The position numbers were made by a program, and so were the translations under genes. The notes under the pieces were generated by a model, which ran no database searches, was not told the DNA's origin, and saw only the letters and a program-made list of their open reading frames with translations. Source: JAVEYA01 sp034003745 (lineage in GTDB: Bacteria; Bacillota; Peptococcia; DRI-13; PHAD01). From it: a stretch of 44,396 bases of DNA. Location of the stretch: the NCBI GenBank assembly GCA_034003745.1, contig JAVEYA010000007.1:1-44396 (forward strand). Direction: 5' to 3'. Positions 1 through 8,265 of this stretch are shown in pieces (position 1 is the stretch's first letter; each line of letters opens with the position of its first letter).

Positions 1-77
1 TGGGGAGCGGGGATATCACAAGAAGAAAAACTAAGAGACAAAAGATGAAAAAAGAAAATAGTTTACAAATAGTAAGG

Positions 78-114
78 TTCGGCTAAAATATAAGTATATT
101 AAATTTTAGCCGAA
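78..114. repeat. 12-bp perfect inverted repeat upstream of the ATPase gene
   Basis: The arms at 78-89 and 103-114 (TTCGGCTAAAAT and its complement) are perfectly complementary with a 13-nt AT-rich spacer, followed by a short T-rich stretch. It could be the terminator of a gene to the left of the window or an operator for the following gene; the sequence does not decide. Bases 1-77 show no supportable gene. Confidence 0.5.
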
Positions 115-140
115 TAATTTTTATAAAAGGAGACAGCGAA

Positions 141-1373
141 GTGGAATATATCAAGCGGAGTATGGAGGAAGTTTTCCTGCGGCTCAGTAAAGAATACGCT
201 GCCATTCTCGTTACCGGACCGCGCCAAGTAGGCAAAACCACGATGCTGCAAAAACTGGCTACTGAGGAAGGCAGAGGGCGTACATATATTTCTTTGGATG
301 ATATCAACAATCGTTTATTGGCGAAGTCCGATCCGGCTATGTTTTTTCAACTGCATAAGCCTCCACTGTTTATCGATGAAGTGCAATACGCACCGGAACT
401 CTTTTCCTATATCAAAATACAAATAGATAAAACCCATACTCCGGGAGACTTTTGGTTGACCGGTTCGCAGCTATTTAAGCTGATGGAGGGCGTACGAGAA
501 TCTTTGGCGGGGCGTATGGCTTTACTCCACTTATCGCCGCTGTCACAGCAGGAAATATATCAGCCCTGGCCCGCGATGGCCTTCAAGACAGATTTAACAG
601 TTTTATCCGAAAAACAAAAAGTGATTCCCTTTGCCGATACTGTCGAAATATATGAGCGCATCTTCAAAGGCGGCATGCCGGCGCTGGTCAGCGGACGGTA
701 CAGTGACCATGCGCACTACTATTCCGATTATATTGGAACTTATCTTGAACGGGATGTGAAGGATATATCCGGGACAATAGATTCACTGAAGTTTATTAAG
801 TTTATTAGAGCCTGTGCTGCCCGGACAGGTCAGATTACCAACTTCAAAAATATTGCCGACGACTGTGATATTACCCAGGTAACGGCGAAAAACTGGCTGA
901 ATATACTGGAAAAGCTGGGTATTATCTTTTATCTTTATCCCTATTCCAATAATGTTTTGAAACGCGCCATCAAGACGCCTAAACTATATTTTTACGATAC
1001 CGGACTGGTCTGCTATCTGACTAAATGGAGCAGCGCGGAAACAGTCATGAATGGCGCCATGAGCGGCGCGCTCTTTAAAAATTATGTTGTTGGCGAGATT
1101 CTGAAAAGTTATCAGAATACCGGCAAAGAAGCTTATTTATATTATTATCGGGATAAAGATATGAAAGAGATTGACCTGGTGATGGAGGAGGACGGAAAAC
1201 TCTGGCCTATAGAGATTAAAAAGACTGCTTTGCCGGACAAGAAACTGACCCGTGTCTTCAGCATTATTGATAAATCGCCACTGCAATTGGGTACAGGCGC
1301 TGTCCTTTGTATGGCCGACAGATTAGGGGCATTTGATAAGGATAATTTGATTATCCCGGCCTGGCTAATTTAA
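141..1373 (+). CDS. AAA+ family ATPase with C-terminal DUF4143 domain
   Basis: This 410-residue protein has an N-terminal P-loop ATPase domain with a clear Walker A (GPRQVGKTT, about residue 26) and a Walker B (PLFIDEVQYAP, about residue 75). The second half has the pattern of DUF4143, which includes a winged-helix-like stretch and a C-terminal nuclease-like fold with EIDLVMEEDGKLWPIEIKK. Members of this family are widespread, often isolated and of unknown cellular role; some are proposed to sense or restrict foreign DNA. I chose the GTG at 141 because AAAGGAGA sits 8 nt upstream. It stands alone, with no cotranscribed partner visible. The family call is strong; the function is unknown. Confidence 0.85.
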   Translation: MEYIKRSMEEVFLRLSKEYAAILVTGPRQVGKTTMLQKLATEEGRGRTYISLDDINNRLLAKSDPAMFFQLHKPPLFIDEVQYAPELFSYIKIQIDKTHTPGDFWLTGSQLFKLMEGVRESLAGRMALLHLSPLSQQEIYQPWPAMAFKTDLTVLSEKQKVIPFADTVEIYERIFKGGMPALVSGRYSDHAHYYSDYIGTYLERDVKDISGTIDSLKFIKFIRACAARTGQITNFKNIADDCDITQVTAKNWLNILEKLGIIFYLYPYSNNVLKRAIKTPKLYFYDTGLVCYLTKWSSAETVMNGAMSGALFKNYVVGEILKSYQNTGKEAYLYYYRDKDMKEIDLVMEEDGKLWPIEIKKTALPDKKLTRVFSIIDKSPLQLGTGAVLCMADRLGAFDKDNLIIPAWLI

Positions 1374-1397
1374 ACTCCGGGCATTTTATGATAAAAT
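1369..1397 (+). promoter_or_regulatory. Putative promoter of the ABC-F leader transcript
   Basis: A TAAAAT -10 box at 1392-1397 is preceded by TG one base upstream (extended -10) and, 17 nt further upstream, by a weak TTTAAA -35 at 1369-1374. It lies just after the ATPase stop codon and would start a leader RNA of roughly 240 nt before the ABC-F gene. Confidence 0.45.
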
Positions 1398-1428
1398 ATT
1401 GTTAACATGTATGATGGGAGTTGAGAGG

Positions 1429-1437
1429 ATGCGTTAA
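1429..1437 (+). CDS. Two-codon leader ORF (Met-Arg-stop)
   Basis: ATG CGT TAA is preceded by GGGAG at 1416-1420 with an 8-nt spacer, a well-placed ribosome binding site. It ends one base before the first strand of a three-strand pairing system, so a ribosome held on it would cover that strand. Very short upstream ORFs have been reported in the leaders of other antibiotic-resistance ABC-F genes. The reading as a regulatory uORF is inference from position. Confidence 0.5.
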   Translation: MR

Positions 1438-1630
1438 TTTTCTTGCTGATATTTACGGCATAATGAAGCTGCAGCGGCAATCAGCCGCCGGTTTTGTTGC
1501 GCTGAAAAAGCAAGAAAGTTATCCATTCCGTTAACTCAGAGATATTGCTTTGCCTTGCCCGTTTGCGGGCCGGCCCCGGCGTATAGTCATGAGCTGTGAG
1601 AATGGACTTTCTTGCAGCTCATATTTTTTT
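1438..1630 (+). promoter_or_regulatory. Transcription attenuator of the ABC-F gene
   Basis: Three segments can pair in alternative ways. Strand 1 at 1439-1447 (TTTCTTGCT) directly follows the leader ORF. Strand 2 at 1509-1519 (AGCAAGAAAGT) is complementary to strand 1 over 9 bp. Strand 3 at 1606-1615 (ACTTTCTTGC) is complementary to strand 2 over 10 bp. Strand 3 lies in the loop and the first 3' stem base of an intrinsic terminator with arms 1589-1596 (ATGAGCTG) and 1615-1622 (CAGCTCAT) and a T run at 1624-1630. A GC-rich hairpin (GCGGC/GCCGC, about 1477-1490) lies between. A stalled ribosome on the leader ORF would mask strand 1 and free strand 2 to compete with the terminator. Confidence 0.6.
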
Positions 1631-1646
1631 GCAGGAGGGTACAGCC

Positions 1647-3134
1647 ATGTCGTTAATCAACATTACCAACCTTACTTTTGCCTATGAAGGCAGCTACGAT
1701 ACGATCTTTGAGAATGTCAGCTTCCAGATAGACACGGATTGGAAACTGGGCTTTACCGGCAGAAACGGGCGGGGCAAGACTACTTTCTTAAACTTGCTGC
1801 TGGGCAAATATGAATACCGCGGCAATATTTCCGCGGCCGTCAGTTTTGATTATTTTCCTTTCGAGGTAGCAGACAAAGCCGTTCATACCGTTGAGGTCAT
1901 TGAAAACATCAGTCCGGAGGCGCTGCAATGGCAGATTATGCGCGAGTTATCCCTGCTGGAGCTGGAGGAAGACGTCCTGTACCGCCCTTTTGACACATTG
2001 TCCAACGGGGAGCAGACGAAGGTTCTGCTGGCGGCTCTTTTTCTGAAAGAAAATAGCTTCCTTTTGATTGACGAACCGACCAATCATCTGGATATGCACG
2101 GCCGGGAAACTATCAGCGCCTATTTAAACAGCAAAAAGGGCTTTATTCTGGTCTCCCATGACCGGGCTTTGCTGGATGGCTGCATTGACCATATTCTTTC
2201 CATCAATAAGGCGGATATCCAGATTCAGCGCGGCAATTTTTCCTCCTGGCTCCTGAACAAAGAGCGGCAGGACAGCTTTGAGTTGGCGGAAAATGAAAAG
2301 CTGAAGAAGGAAGTCAAACGTCTGGAGAAAACCGCCCGGGAAAAGGCCGCCTGGTCCAATATCGCGGAAAGCCGGAAAATCGGCTTTGATCCGCTCAAAA
2401 CTGAAAAAAGCGTCGGCCGGCGTCCCCATGAGGCGGCCAAAGCTAAGAAGATGATGAAGAGGGCTAAGACCATCGAAGCCAGGCAGGAAACGGCGCTGGC
2501 GGAAAAATCCAAGCTCTTAAAAAACCTGGAAAGTTCCGCAAGTCTTAAAATAACACAGCTTCCCTATCATGCCAATCGTCTGGTCTTCCTGGATAATCTC
2601 TCCGTCTTCTATGGTGAAAAGGCTGTTTGCCGCGGTGTCAGCTTCACTGTCGAACAGGGGGACAGAATTGCCCTGTATGGGAAAAACGGTTCCGGCAAAT
2701 CGAGCATCCTCAAGCTGATTTGTGGTGAGGCGATGGACTATACGGGAACCCTGCAAAAGGGGAGCCGGTTGATGATATCATACGTCTCCCAGGATACATC
2801 GTATCTGGAAGGCGATTTATCAGCTTATGCCGAAGCATCCGGCTTGGACGAAAGCCTGTTCAAGGCCATCCTTAGAAAGCTGGACTTCTCCAGAATACAG
2901 TTTGAAAAAGACCTGCGGGATTTCAGCGCCGGCCAGAAGAAGAAGGTACTGCTGGCCCGAAGCCTCTGCGAAAAGTCTCACCTTCTGATTTGGGATGAAC
3001 CCCTTAATTATATTGACGTTATCTCCCGCATGCAGATAGAGGCGTTATTGCTGGAGTATCAGCCAACCATTTTATTTGTGGAGCATGACCGGGTATTTTG
3101 CGATAATATCGCCACAAAAATCATCCATCTGTAA
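1647..3134 (+). CDS. ABC-F family ribosomal protection protein, Lsa-like
   Basis: This 495-residue protein has two ABC ATPase domains joined by a charged alpha-helical linker and no membrane segments, as in ABC-F translation factors. Walker A motifs are GRNGRGKTT and GKNGSGKSS. Signature-like motifs are LSNGEQTK and FSAGQKKK. Walker B regions are LLIDEPTNHLD and LIWDEPLNYID. The N-terminus (the NLTFAYEG and DTDWKLGF motifs) resembles the Lsa/Vga-type antibiotic-resistance branch, whose members remove lincosamides, streptogramin A and pleuromutilins from the ribosome. The ATG at 1647 is chosen because GCAGGAGGG lies just upstream and the family begins there; an ATG 51 nt earlier falls inside the terminator. 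Drug specificity cannot be read from sequence. Confidence 0.88.
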   Translation: MSLINITNLTFAYEGSYDTIFENVSFQIDTDWKLGFTGRNGRGKTTFLNLLLGKYEYRGNISAAVSFDYFPFEVADKAVHTVEVIENISPEALQWQIMRELSLLELEEDVLYRPFDTLSNGEQTKVLLAALFLKENSFLLIDEPTNHLDMHGRETISAYLNSKKGFILVSHDRALLDGCIDHILSINKADIQIQRGNFSSWLLNKERQDSFELAENEKLKKEVKRLEKTAREKAAWSNIAESRKIGFDPLKTEKSVGRRPHEAAKAKKMMKRAKTIEARQETALAEKSKLLKNLESSASLKITQLPYHANRLVFLDNLSVFYGEKAVCRGVSFTVEQGDRIALYGKNGSGKSSILKLICGEAMDYTGTLQKGSRLMISYVSQDTSYLEGDLSAYAEASGLDESLFKAILRKLDFSRIQFEKDLRDFSAGQKKKVLLARSLCEKSHLLIWDEPLNYIDVISRMQIEALLLEYQPTILFVEHDRVFCDNIATKIIHL

Positions 3135-3147
3135 GAGCGAATTTAAA

Positions 3148-3185
3148 GACCTTGCCGCAGCGATCCGGCAAGGTCTGTTACTTTA
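3148..3185 (+). terminator. Intrinsic terminator after the ABC-F gene
   Basis: The arms GACCTTGCCG (3148-3157) and CGGCAAGGTC (3166-3175) are perfectly complementary over 10 bp with an 8-nt loop, followed by a moderately T-rich tail. Confidence 0.7.
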
Positions 3186-3245
3186 AACGTTCCAACAAAG
3201 CTTTGCATATAAATAGAGGGAAGGCTACAGAAAAGAGGTGCTAAA

Positions 3246-3881
3246 ATGACGAAAAAAGGCATTGACGTCTCTAAATGGCAGGGCAGCATCGATTGGCCGC
3301 AAGTCAAGAATGCAGGCATTGAATTTGCCATGATCCGGCTGGGTTACGGTTCCTCTAACGGGGATAAATGCAAAACAGATAATTACTACGCCGCCAATAT
3401 GGCTGGAGCTGGGCGCGCCAGAATCCAAACAGGGGTATATTTTTACAGCTACGCGCGCAGCGTAAAAGCTGCCGAGAAAGAAGCGGAGTATGTACTGAAG
3501 GAATTAACCCCCTATCAAAAACAGCTGGCCTATCCGGTGGCGTATGATCTGGAGGATGAGAGCCAGAAAGGGTTGGGAAAAAATATCCTGACGGATATGG
3601 TCATTGCTTTTTGTTCGGTGGTAGCAAAAGCGGGATATCCCCCGGCCTTTTATTGTAACCTGGATTGGTGCCGCCACCGGCTGAATATGCAGGCCCTGCA
3701 GGAGTATGACCTGTGGCTGGCCTACTGGGCAAAGGAAGCCTCTAAGGAGCACCGGCACAGCATGTGGCAGTACACCAATAGCGGTAATGTGCCCGGTATT
3801 GCCGGCAATGTGGATATGAATGTCTCCTATAAGGATTATGCCGCCATTAAAAAATATAAAGCTAAAAGAGAAGCGCTTTAA
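3246..3881 (+). CDS. Glycoside hydrolase family 25 lysozyme (muramidase)
   Basis: This 211-residue protein is essentially one GH25 domain. It shows the N-terminal GIDVSKWQG motif and the acidic pair in AYDLEDE (about residues 99-105), which carries the catalytic residues in this family, and ends in DMNVSYKDY. GH25 enzymes cleave the beta-1,4 bond between N-acetylmuramic acid and N-acetylglucosamine. No signal peptide, SH3 or LysM cell-wall binding domain is present, so export would need a holin-like or non-classical route; no holin or phage gene is nearby. AAAGAGGTG precedes the ATG. Its stop overlaps the stop of the convergent DUF554 gene by 4 nt. Confidence 0.88.
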   Translation: MTKKGIDVSKWQGSIDWPQVKNAGIEFAMIRLGYGSSNGDKCKTDNYYAANMAGAGRARIQTGVYFYSYARSVKAAEKEAEYVLKELTPYQKQLAYPVAYDLEDESQKGLGKNILTDMVIAFCSVVAKAGYPPAFYCNLDWCRHRLNMQALQEYDLWLAYWAKEASKEHRHSMWQYTNSGNVPGIAGNVDMNVSYKDYAAIKKYKAKREAL

Positions 3882-4597
3882 ATATTCAATACGCTGCAGA
3901 TAACGGCAATGACAATCGCCGGCAGCATATTGCCGACTTTAAATTTTTGGCCGAAAACCTGGTTTACGCCAATGGCAAAAATCAGAACGGAGCCAACCAA
4001 AGATAAGTCGGAAATAATTTTATCCGTAAGAAGGGGCTGGATGTACTGTGCAAAAACGGTAATCAGCCCTTGGTACAGGCCAAGGGGAATGGCGGAGAAG
4101 ACTACGCCCAAGCCCAGGGTAGAGGCTGAAATCAAGATAAACACAAAGTCTAAAATGCTCTTTGTAAATAATAAGGTCGCGTCTCCATAGAGCCCGTCCT
4201 GGAGAGAACCGATAATCGCCATGGCGCCCACGCAGATAACCAAAGAAGAAGTGACAAAGCCCTCGACAAAAGTGGAACCGGATTTGGCGGTTACTTTCAT
4301 TTTCAGCCATTCCCCGAAATCCTCCATCCGCTTTTCTATGTTGATCCATTCGCCTAAAAGCGACCCTGTTACCAGCGAGATGACCAACAGCATAATCCCG
4401 CTCGCCTCGAGGCTGTTTTCATTTATTTTCAGCATATTTTCCAGGGCCCCGGAAATGCCGATAAACATGATGGATAAGCCCAGGGATTTTAAAAGTATGT
4501 TCTGAAATCTTTCCTTTAATCCCCCGTGAAAAAATAGTCCAATCAGGCCCCCCATGAGGACAGCTAAAACATTTACGAGCGTTCCCAGTCCAATCAT
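3878..4597 (-). CDS. DUF554 family integral membrane protein
   Basis: This 239-residue protein is dominated by hydrophobic helices. The start MIGLGTLVNVLAVLMGG is typical of DUF554 (YdfK-like), and the C-terminus ends in a hydrophobic helix. AAGGAGAC precedes the ATG at 4597. The transported substrate, if any, is unknown for the family. It is monocistronic and convergent with the lysozyme gene. The family call is good; there is no functional assignment. Confidence 0.85.
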   Translation of the reverse strand: MIGLGTLVNVLAVLMGGLIGLFFHGGLKERFQNILLKSLGLSIMFIGISGALENMLKINENSLEASGIMLLVISLVTGSLLGEWINIEKRMEDFGEWLKMKVTAKSGSTFVEGFVTSSLVICVGAMAIIGSLQDGLYGDATLLFTKSILDFVFILISASTLGLGVVFSAIPLGLYQGLITVFAQYIQPLLTDKIISDLSLVGSVLIFAIGVNQVFGQKFKVGNMLPAIVIAVICSVLNI

Positions 4598-4739
4598 GCT
4601 TGTCTCCTTAAAATATCATTCAGAAGGTATTATATACTTCCGCTGTGGCACTGTCGAGAAAAGTTATCAGGATAAGGTTTGACCCTCGGGCGGTTATATT
4701 CTATACTATTTTTAAAAGTTATTTTTAATGGAGGTAGAA

Positions 4740-5333
4740 ATGAAGAGTTTAAAAGGTACGAAAACAGCGGAAAATCTGATGAAGGCATTTGCCGGAGAGT
4801 CCCAGGCCCGGATGCGGTATACTTTTTTTGCCGCGGCTGCGGAAAAGGAAGGCTATAAACAAATCAAAGATATCTTTATAGAGACAGCGGAAAACGAAAG
4901 AGCCCATGCCTGGCGGTTCTATAAATTCTTATTGGGAGGGCTGCAAGGGGAATTGCCCGCTGTAATAGAAATCAAAGACTGTTTTCCGGTGGCTTACGGC
5001 ACAACGGAAGAGAATTTGAGGCATGCCGCCGGCGGTGAGAACGAAGAATGGTCGAGTCATTATCCGGCTTTCGCCGATATTGCGGAAGAAGAAGGATTTT
5101 CGGAGATTGCCCTGGCTTTCCGCCGGGTAGCCGACGCAGAGAAAAGGCATGAAACCAGATTCTTGAAACTGGCGGAGAATATCCAAAAGAACAGAGTCTT
5201 CACCAAAGGAAGTCTGATCCTGTGGAAGTGCGGCAACTGCGGGTATATCCATGAGGGAGCCGAAGCCCCCGAGGAATGTCCTGCCTGTGCGCATCCCCAG
5301 TCTTACTTTGAGGTTTTTGTCGAAACCTACTAG
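4740..5333 (+). CDS. Rubrerythrin
   Basis: This 197-residue protein has a ferritin-like diiron domain followed by a C-terminal rubredoxin-like domain. The N-terminus MKSLKGTKTAENLMKAF is characteristic. Diiron ligands lie in AGESQARMRY, ENERAHAWRF and DAEKRHETRF. The rubredoxin domain has CGNCGYIHEG and CPACAHP, the two CxxC iron-binding knuckles. Rubrerythrins reduce hydrogen peroxide to water in anaerobes. I chose the ATG at 4740 because GGAGG sits 5 nt before it; the in-frame ATG at 4728 overlaps that ribosome binding site. The upstream AT-rich region could carry a peroxide-responsive promoter but no operator was recognised. Confidence 0.95.
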   Translation: MKSLKGTKTAENLMKAFAGESQARMRYTFFAAAAEKEGYKQIKDIFIETAENERAHAWRFYKFLLGGLQGELPAVIEIKDCFPVAYGTTEENLRHAAGGENEEWSSHYPAFADIAEEEGFSEIALAFRRVADAEKRHETRFLKLAENIQKNRVFTKGSLILWKCGNCGYIHEGAEAPEECPACAHPQSYFEVFVETY

Positions 5334-5443
5334 AGTGAAAACCATAAGATACTCTGGACAATGAGCCGGCGCGTATGTTATATTTTACTTGTAGAGGCGT
5401 TATGAAAACGCTGGAATAAAGTTAATGGATTTTTGATTATTTG

Positions 5444-5481
5444 GCCCATGAAGGGGAAGTTTTGTCTTGCCCTTCATGGGC
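5444..5481 (+). promoter_or_regulatory. Strong hairpin in the cbiM leader
   Basis: The arms GCCCATGAAGGG (5444-5455) and CCCTTCATGGGC (5470-5481) are perfectly complementary over 12 bp, and AAG/CTT inside can extend the stem. It is followed by TGATTTATTTTG and then the cbiM ribosome binding site. It could be an attenuator for cobalt or cobalamin control or a terminator. I did not recognise a cobalamin riboswitch core between 5334 and 5443. Confidence 0.45.
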
Positions 5482-5510
5482 TGATTTATTTTGTAAAGGA
5501 GTCGATGAGG

Positions 5511-6557
5511 ATGCATATGGCCGACGCGCTGATTTCACCGGCGGTAGGCGGAACGATGCTTTTGGCTTCCGCCGGCGTGGCCGCTTATGCGGTTAAGAAG
5601 ATTCAAAACGAGATGGATGACAAAAAAATACCGCTGATGGGGGTAATGGGCGCTTTTGTCTTCGCGGCACAAATGATTAATTTCTCTATCCCCGCCACAG
5701 GATCCAGCGGACATATCGGAGGCGGTCTGCTCCTAGCCATACTGCTGGGCCCCCAGGCGGGATTTCTGACCATCGCCGCAGTATTACTGATCCAGGCATT
5801 GTTCTTCGGCGATGGAGGCTTGCTGGCCTATGGCTGTAATGTCTTTAACCTGGGCTTTTTTACTTGCTTTATGGCCTATCCTTTTATTTATAAAACGATG
5901 ACCCGAAAAGGGTATACGGCCGGCGGCATTTTTACGGCTTCGCTGGTTGCCGCCATAGTTGGGCTGCAATTGGGCGCTTTCGGCGTGGTTCTGGAAACGC
6001 TTCTCTCGGGGAGGACGGAACTGCCTTTTGGCACATTCGTGCTGTTGATGCAGCCGATTCACCTGGCTATTGGGATTGTGGAAGGACTGGTAACCGCCGC
6101 GGTAGTCACTTATGTCTGGAAAGTCCGGCCGGAGATATTGGAGAGGGCTTCGCTTCAGGCGCCGCTTGGCCGGATTCAGCTAAAGCAGGTTTTGACCGGG
6201 CTACTGATGGCGGCAGTCTTGGTAGGAGGAGGGCTCTCCTGGTTTGCTTCGGCTTATCCGGACGGTTTGGAGTGGTCGATGGAAAGAACTGCCGGTACCG
6301 CCGAACTGGAAGCGGAGGGCGGTATTTATCAGGCCTTGGCAGATTTTCAGGAAAAGACGGCTTTCTTACCTGATTACGGCTTCAGGGTAGCCGAGTCTGT
6401 AACAGGGGAAGCGGAGCCTGAGGAGGCCTGGCCCGCTGTCAGCGCAGGCACAAGCGTAGCGGGTCTTGTGGGCGGAGCAATGACGCTGGCCCTGGCTGCT
6501 CTGACCGGTCTGCTCGTCAGCAGTTTCAAGAAGAGACGAGAAAGCGCTGCAGTTTAA
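5511..6557 (+). CDS. cbiM: Cobalt ECF transporter substrate-binding component, CbiM-CbiN fusion
   Basis: This 348-residue membrane protein is the substrate-capturing subunit of the energy-coupling-factor cobalt importer. The N-terminus MHMADALISPAVGG is diagnostic: the amino group and the His after Met form the metal site in this family. Several hydrophobic helices follow. The last 100 or so residues contain the PDGLEWS motif, an extracytoplasmic stretch and a final membrane helix, the features of CbiN fused to CbiM. I chose the ATG at 5511 (AAGGAG 9 nt upstream, giving Met-His-Met); a longer ORF start at 5433 lies inside the leader hairpin region. It heads the cbiM-cbiQ-cbiO operon. Confidence 0.92.
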   Translation: MHMADALISPAVGGTMLLASAGVAAYAVKKIQNEMDDKKIPLMGVMGAFVFAAQMINFSIPATGSSGHIGGGLLLAILLGPQAGFLTIAAVLLIQALFFGDGGLLAYGCNVFNLGFFTCFMAYPFIYKTMTRKGYTAGGIFTASLVAAIVGLQLGAFGVVLETLLSGRTELPFGTFVLLMQPIHLAIGIVEGLVTAAVVTYVWKVRPEILERASLQAPLGRIQLKQVLTGLLMAAVLVGGGLSWFASAYPDGLEWSMERTAGTAELEAEGGIYQALADFQEKTAFLPDYGFRVAESVTGEAEPEEAWPAVSAGTSVAGLVGGAMTLALAALTGLLVSSFKKRRESAAV

Positions 6558-6588
6558 ATAAACGAGATTAATAATAGGATAGGGTATT

Positions 6589-7401
6589 ATGCGTAAAGAG
6601 TCGCACTACATCGACAACCTCAGGTTGCTGGAGCTTCTTGCCCGGCAGAAGAGCGTTATCCATCAGATGAATCCTCTGGTGAAATTATTAACCACAGTCA
6701 TTTATGTGACTGTGGTCATCTCTTTTGAACGCTATGAATTCAGCGCGCTTTTGCCCCTGCTCTTTTATCCGGCGCTCGTTTTAGCCTTCAGCGGAACGCC
6801 GGTTGCTCCAATTCTTAAAAGAGTGCTGCTAGCGCAGGTTTTCGTTATCGGGATTGGTATCTGGAATCCATTTTTTGATACTTACCCGGTTATGTTTGGC
6901 GGCCTGTCTGTTTCCCGGGGCTGGCTCTCCTTCCTTTCTTTAATCTTGAAGAGCATTTTGGCGGTGACCGCACTGTTTTTGCTGATTGCCACCACGGGAA
7001 TGGAACGGACGGCCCAAGCCTTAAGAATGCTGAAAATACCTAAAATATTTGTCCTGCAGCTATTATTGACCTACCGGTATATCACTGTTTTGCTGGAAGA
7101 GGCAGCCAGGATGACGCGGGCATACGCCTTAAGAGCACCCCGGCAGAAGGGAATCCACAGGAGCGCCTGGGGTTCTTTTTTGGGGCAGCTCTTGCTGCGT
7201 ACCGTGGATCGGGGGGAGCGCGTTCATGAGGCTATGCTTCTGCGGGGTTTTACCGGGGAGTATCATACCGGCGCCGCAGCCGGGGCAGGCCTTCGGGATT
7301 GGGCTTATCTGGCGGGCTGGGGGCTTTTTTTTATCCTGGTGAGAGCCTATAATCTGCCGGTTTGGTTAGGGACATTGTTAACGGGAGCGATGATAAAATG
7401 A
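6589..7401 (+). CDS. cbiQ: Cobalt ECF transporter transmembrane component CbiQ
   Basis: This 270-residue membrane protein matches the T-component of ECF transporters, with several N-terminal hydrophobic helices and the C-terminal coupling motif region RAYALRAPR followed by EAMLLRGFTGEY, the Ala-Arg-Gly type signature that contacts the ATPase. It follows cbiM by 31 bp and its stop overlaps the cbiO start (ATGA), so translation is coupled. The ribosome binding site (AGGATAGGG) is only moderate. Confidence 0.92.
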   Translation: MRKESHYIDNLRLLELLARQKSVIHQMNPLVKLLTTVIYVTVVISFERYEFSALLPLLFYPALVLAFSGTPVAPILKRVLLAQVFVIGIGIWNPFFDTYPVMFGGLSVSRGWLSFLSLILKSILAVTALFLLIATTGMERTAQALRMLKIPKIFVLQLLLTYRYITVLLEEAARMTRAYALRAPRQKGIHRSAWGSFLGQLLLRTVDRGERVHEAMLLRGFTGEYHTGAAAGAGLRDWAYLAGWGLFFILVRAYNLPVWLGTLLTGAMIK

Positions 7402-8150
7402 GCCATCACAAGCTGGAAGCCAGGAATTTGTCTTACGCCTATCCGGATGGGCAGGAGGCCTTAAAGAATCTCTCTTTTACCGTCACCCACGGCGAAGCGG
7501 TGGGGCTCATCGGGGCCAACGGCGCCGGCAAATCTACCGTTCTGGCGCTGCTGATGGGATTGCTGTTCCCGTCGGAGGGTCAGGCACTACTAGCCGACGT
7601 GGCAATAACCAAAAAAACTTTGCCGCTGGTGCGGCAAAGTCTGGGTCTGGTGATGCAAAATCCCGACGACCAGCTGTTTATGACCAGCGTTTACGATGAT
7701 GTGGCCTTTGGCCCAAGAAATTATCAGCTGACGGAAAGCGAAGTTGCCGCACGCGTAGCTGGGGCGCTGGACCTGGTGGGTATTCCTCATTTAAGGGACA
7801 GAGCGCCTTACCGCTTATCCGTCGGGGAAAAACGCTGCGCTGCGATTGCCGCGGTCTTGTCGATGCAGCCGGATATTCTCCTGATGGATGAACCTACTGC
7901 CGGTCTGGACCCGCAAGCAAGGCGGAGGATCATGAATCTGCTGAACAGTTTCAGTCATACAAAGATTATCACCAGTCATGACCTGGATATGGTCTGGACG
8001 GTCTGCCGGAGGGTTATTTTGCTTAAGGGCGGTACGGTGGCCGCTGACGGGCCGGCGGAAGAGATACTCACCGATGCGCGGCTTTTGGAAAGCTGCGGTT
8101 TGGAACTGCCCCTTTCTTTGCAGAATTGCCCGTCCGGTCAGGCCAGGTAG
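7398..8150 (+). CDS. cbiO: Cobalt ECF transporter ATP-binding protein CbiO
   Basis: This 250-residue ABC ATPase has Walker A GANGAGKST, a Q-loop MQNPDDQLF typical of CbiO/EcfA, the signature LSVGEKRCAAIA, and Walker B ILLMDEPTAGLD. It powers cobalt import together with CbiM and CbiQ. The signature Gly-Glu-Lys variant in place of Gly-Gln is common in CbiO. I chose the ATG at 7398, which overlaps the cbiQ stop by 4 nt. No terminator is obvious before the next gene. Confidence 0.93.
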   Translation: MSHHKLEARNLSYAYPDGQEALKNLSFTVTHGEAVGLIGANGAGKSTVLALLMGLLFPSEGQALLADVAITKKTLPLVRQSLGLVMQNPDDQLFMTSVYDDVAFGPRNYQLTESEVAARVAGALDLVGIPHLRDRAPYRLSVGEKRCAAIAAVLSMQPDILLMDEPTAGLDPQARRRIMNLLNSFSHTKIITSHDLDMVWTVCRRVILLKGGTVAADGPAEEILTDARLLESCGLELPLSLQNCPSGQAR

Positions 8151-8265
8151 TTCTTCCTGCAAAATATTTATACATTGACAAGATATTCCACGAAATTTAA
8201 AATATATTTAGGAGTATTGTTGTAAATGATTGTAATATTTTGAACAAAGGAAGGGTGATGACATT

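Noticed and set aside
3246..3881. GH25 lysozyme as a prophage remnant
   Set aside because: No holin, portal, tail or integrase gene is nearby, and both neighbours are ordinary chromosomal genes.
5334..5443. Cobalamin riboswitch before cbiM
   Set aside because: I could find neither the GCCACTG box nor the conserved GGGAA...GGTG...CC core; only a strong hairpin is supported.
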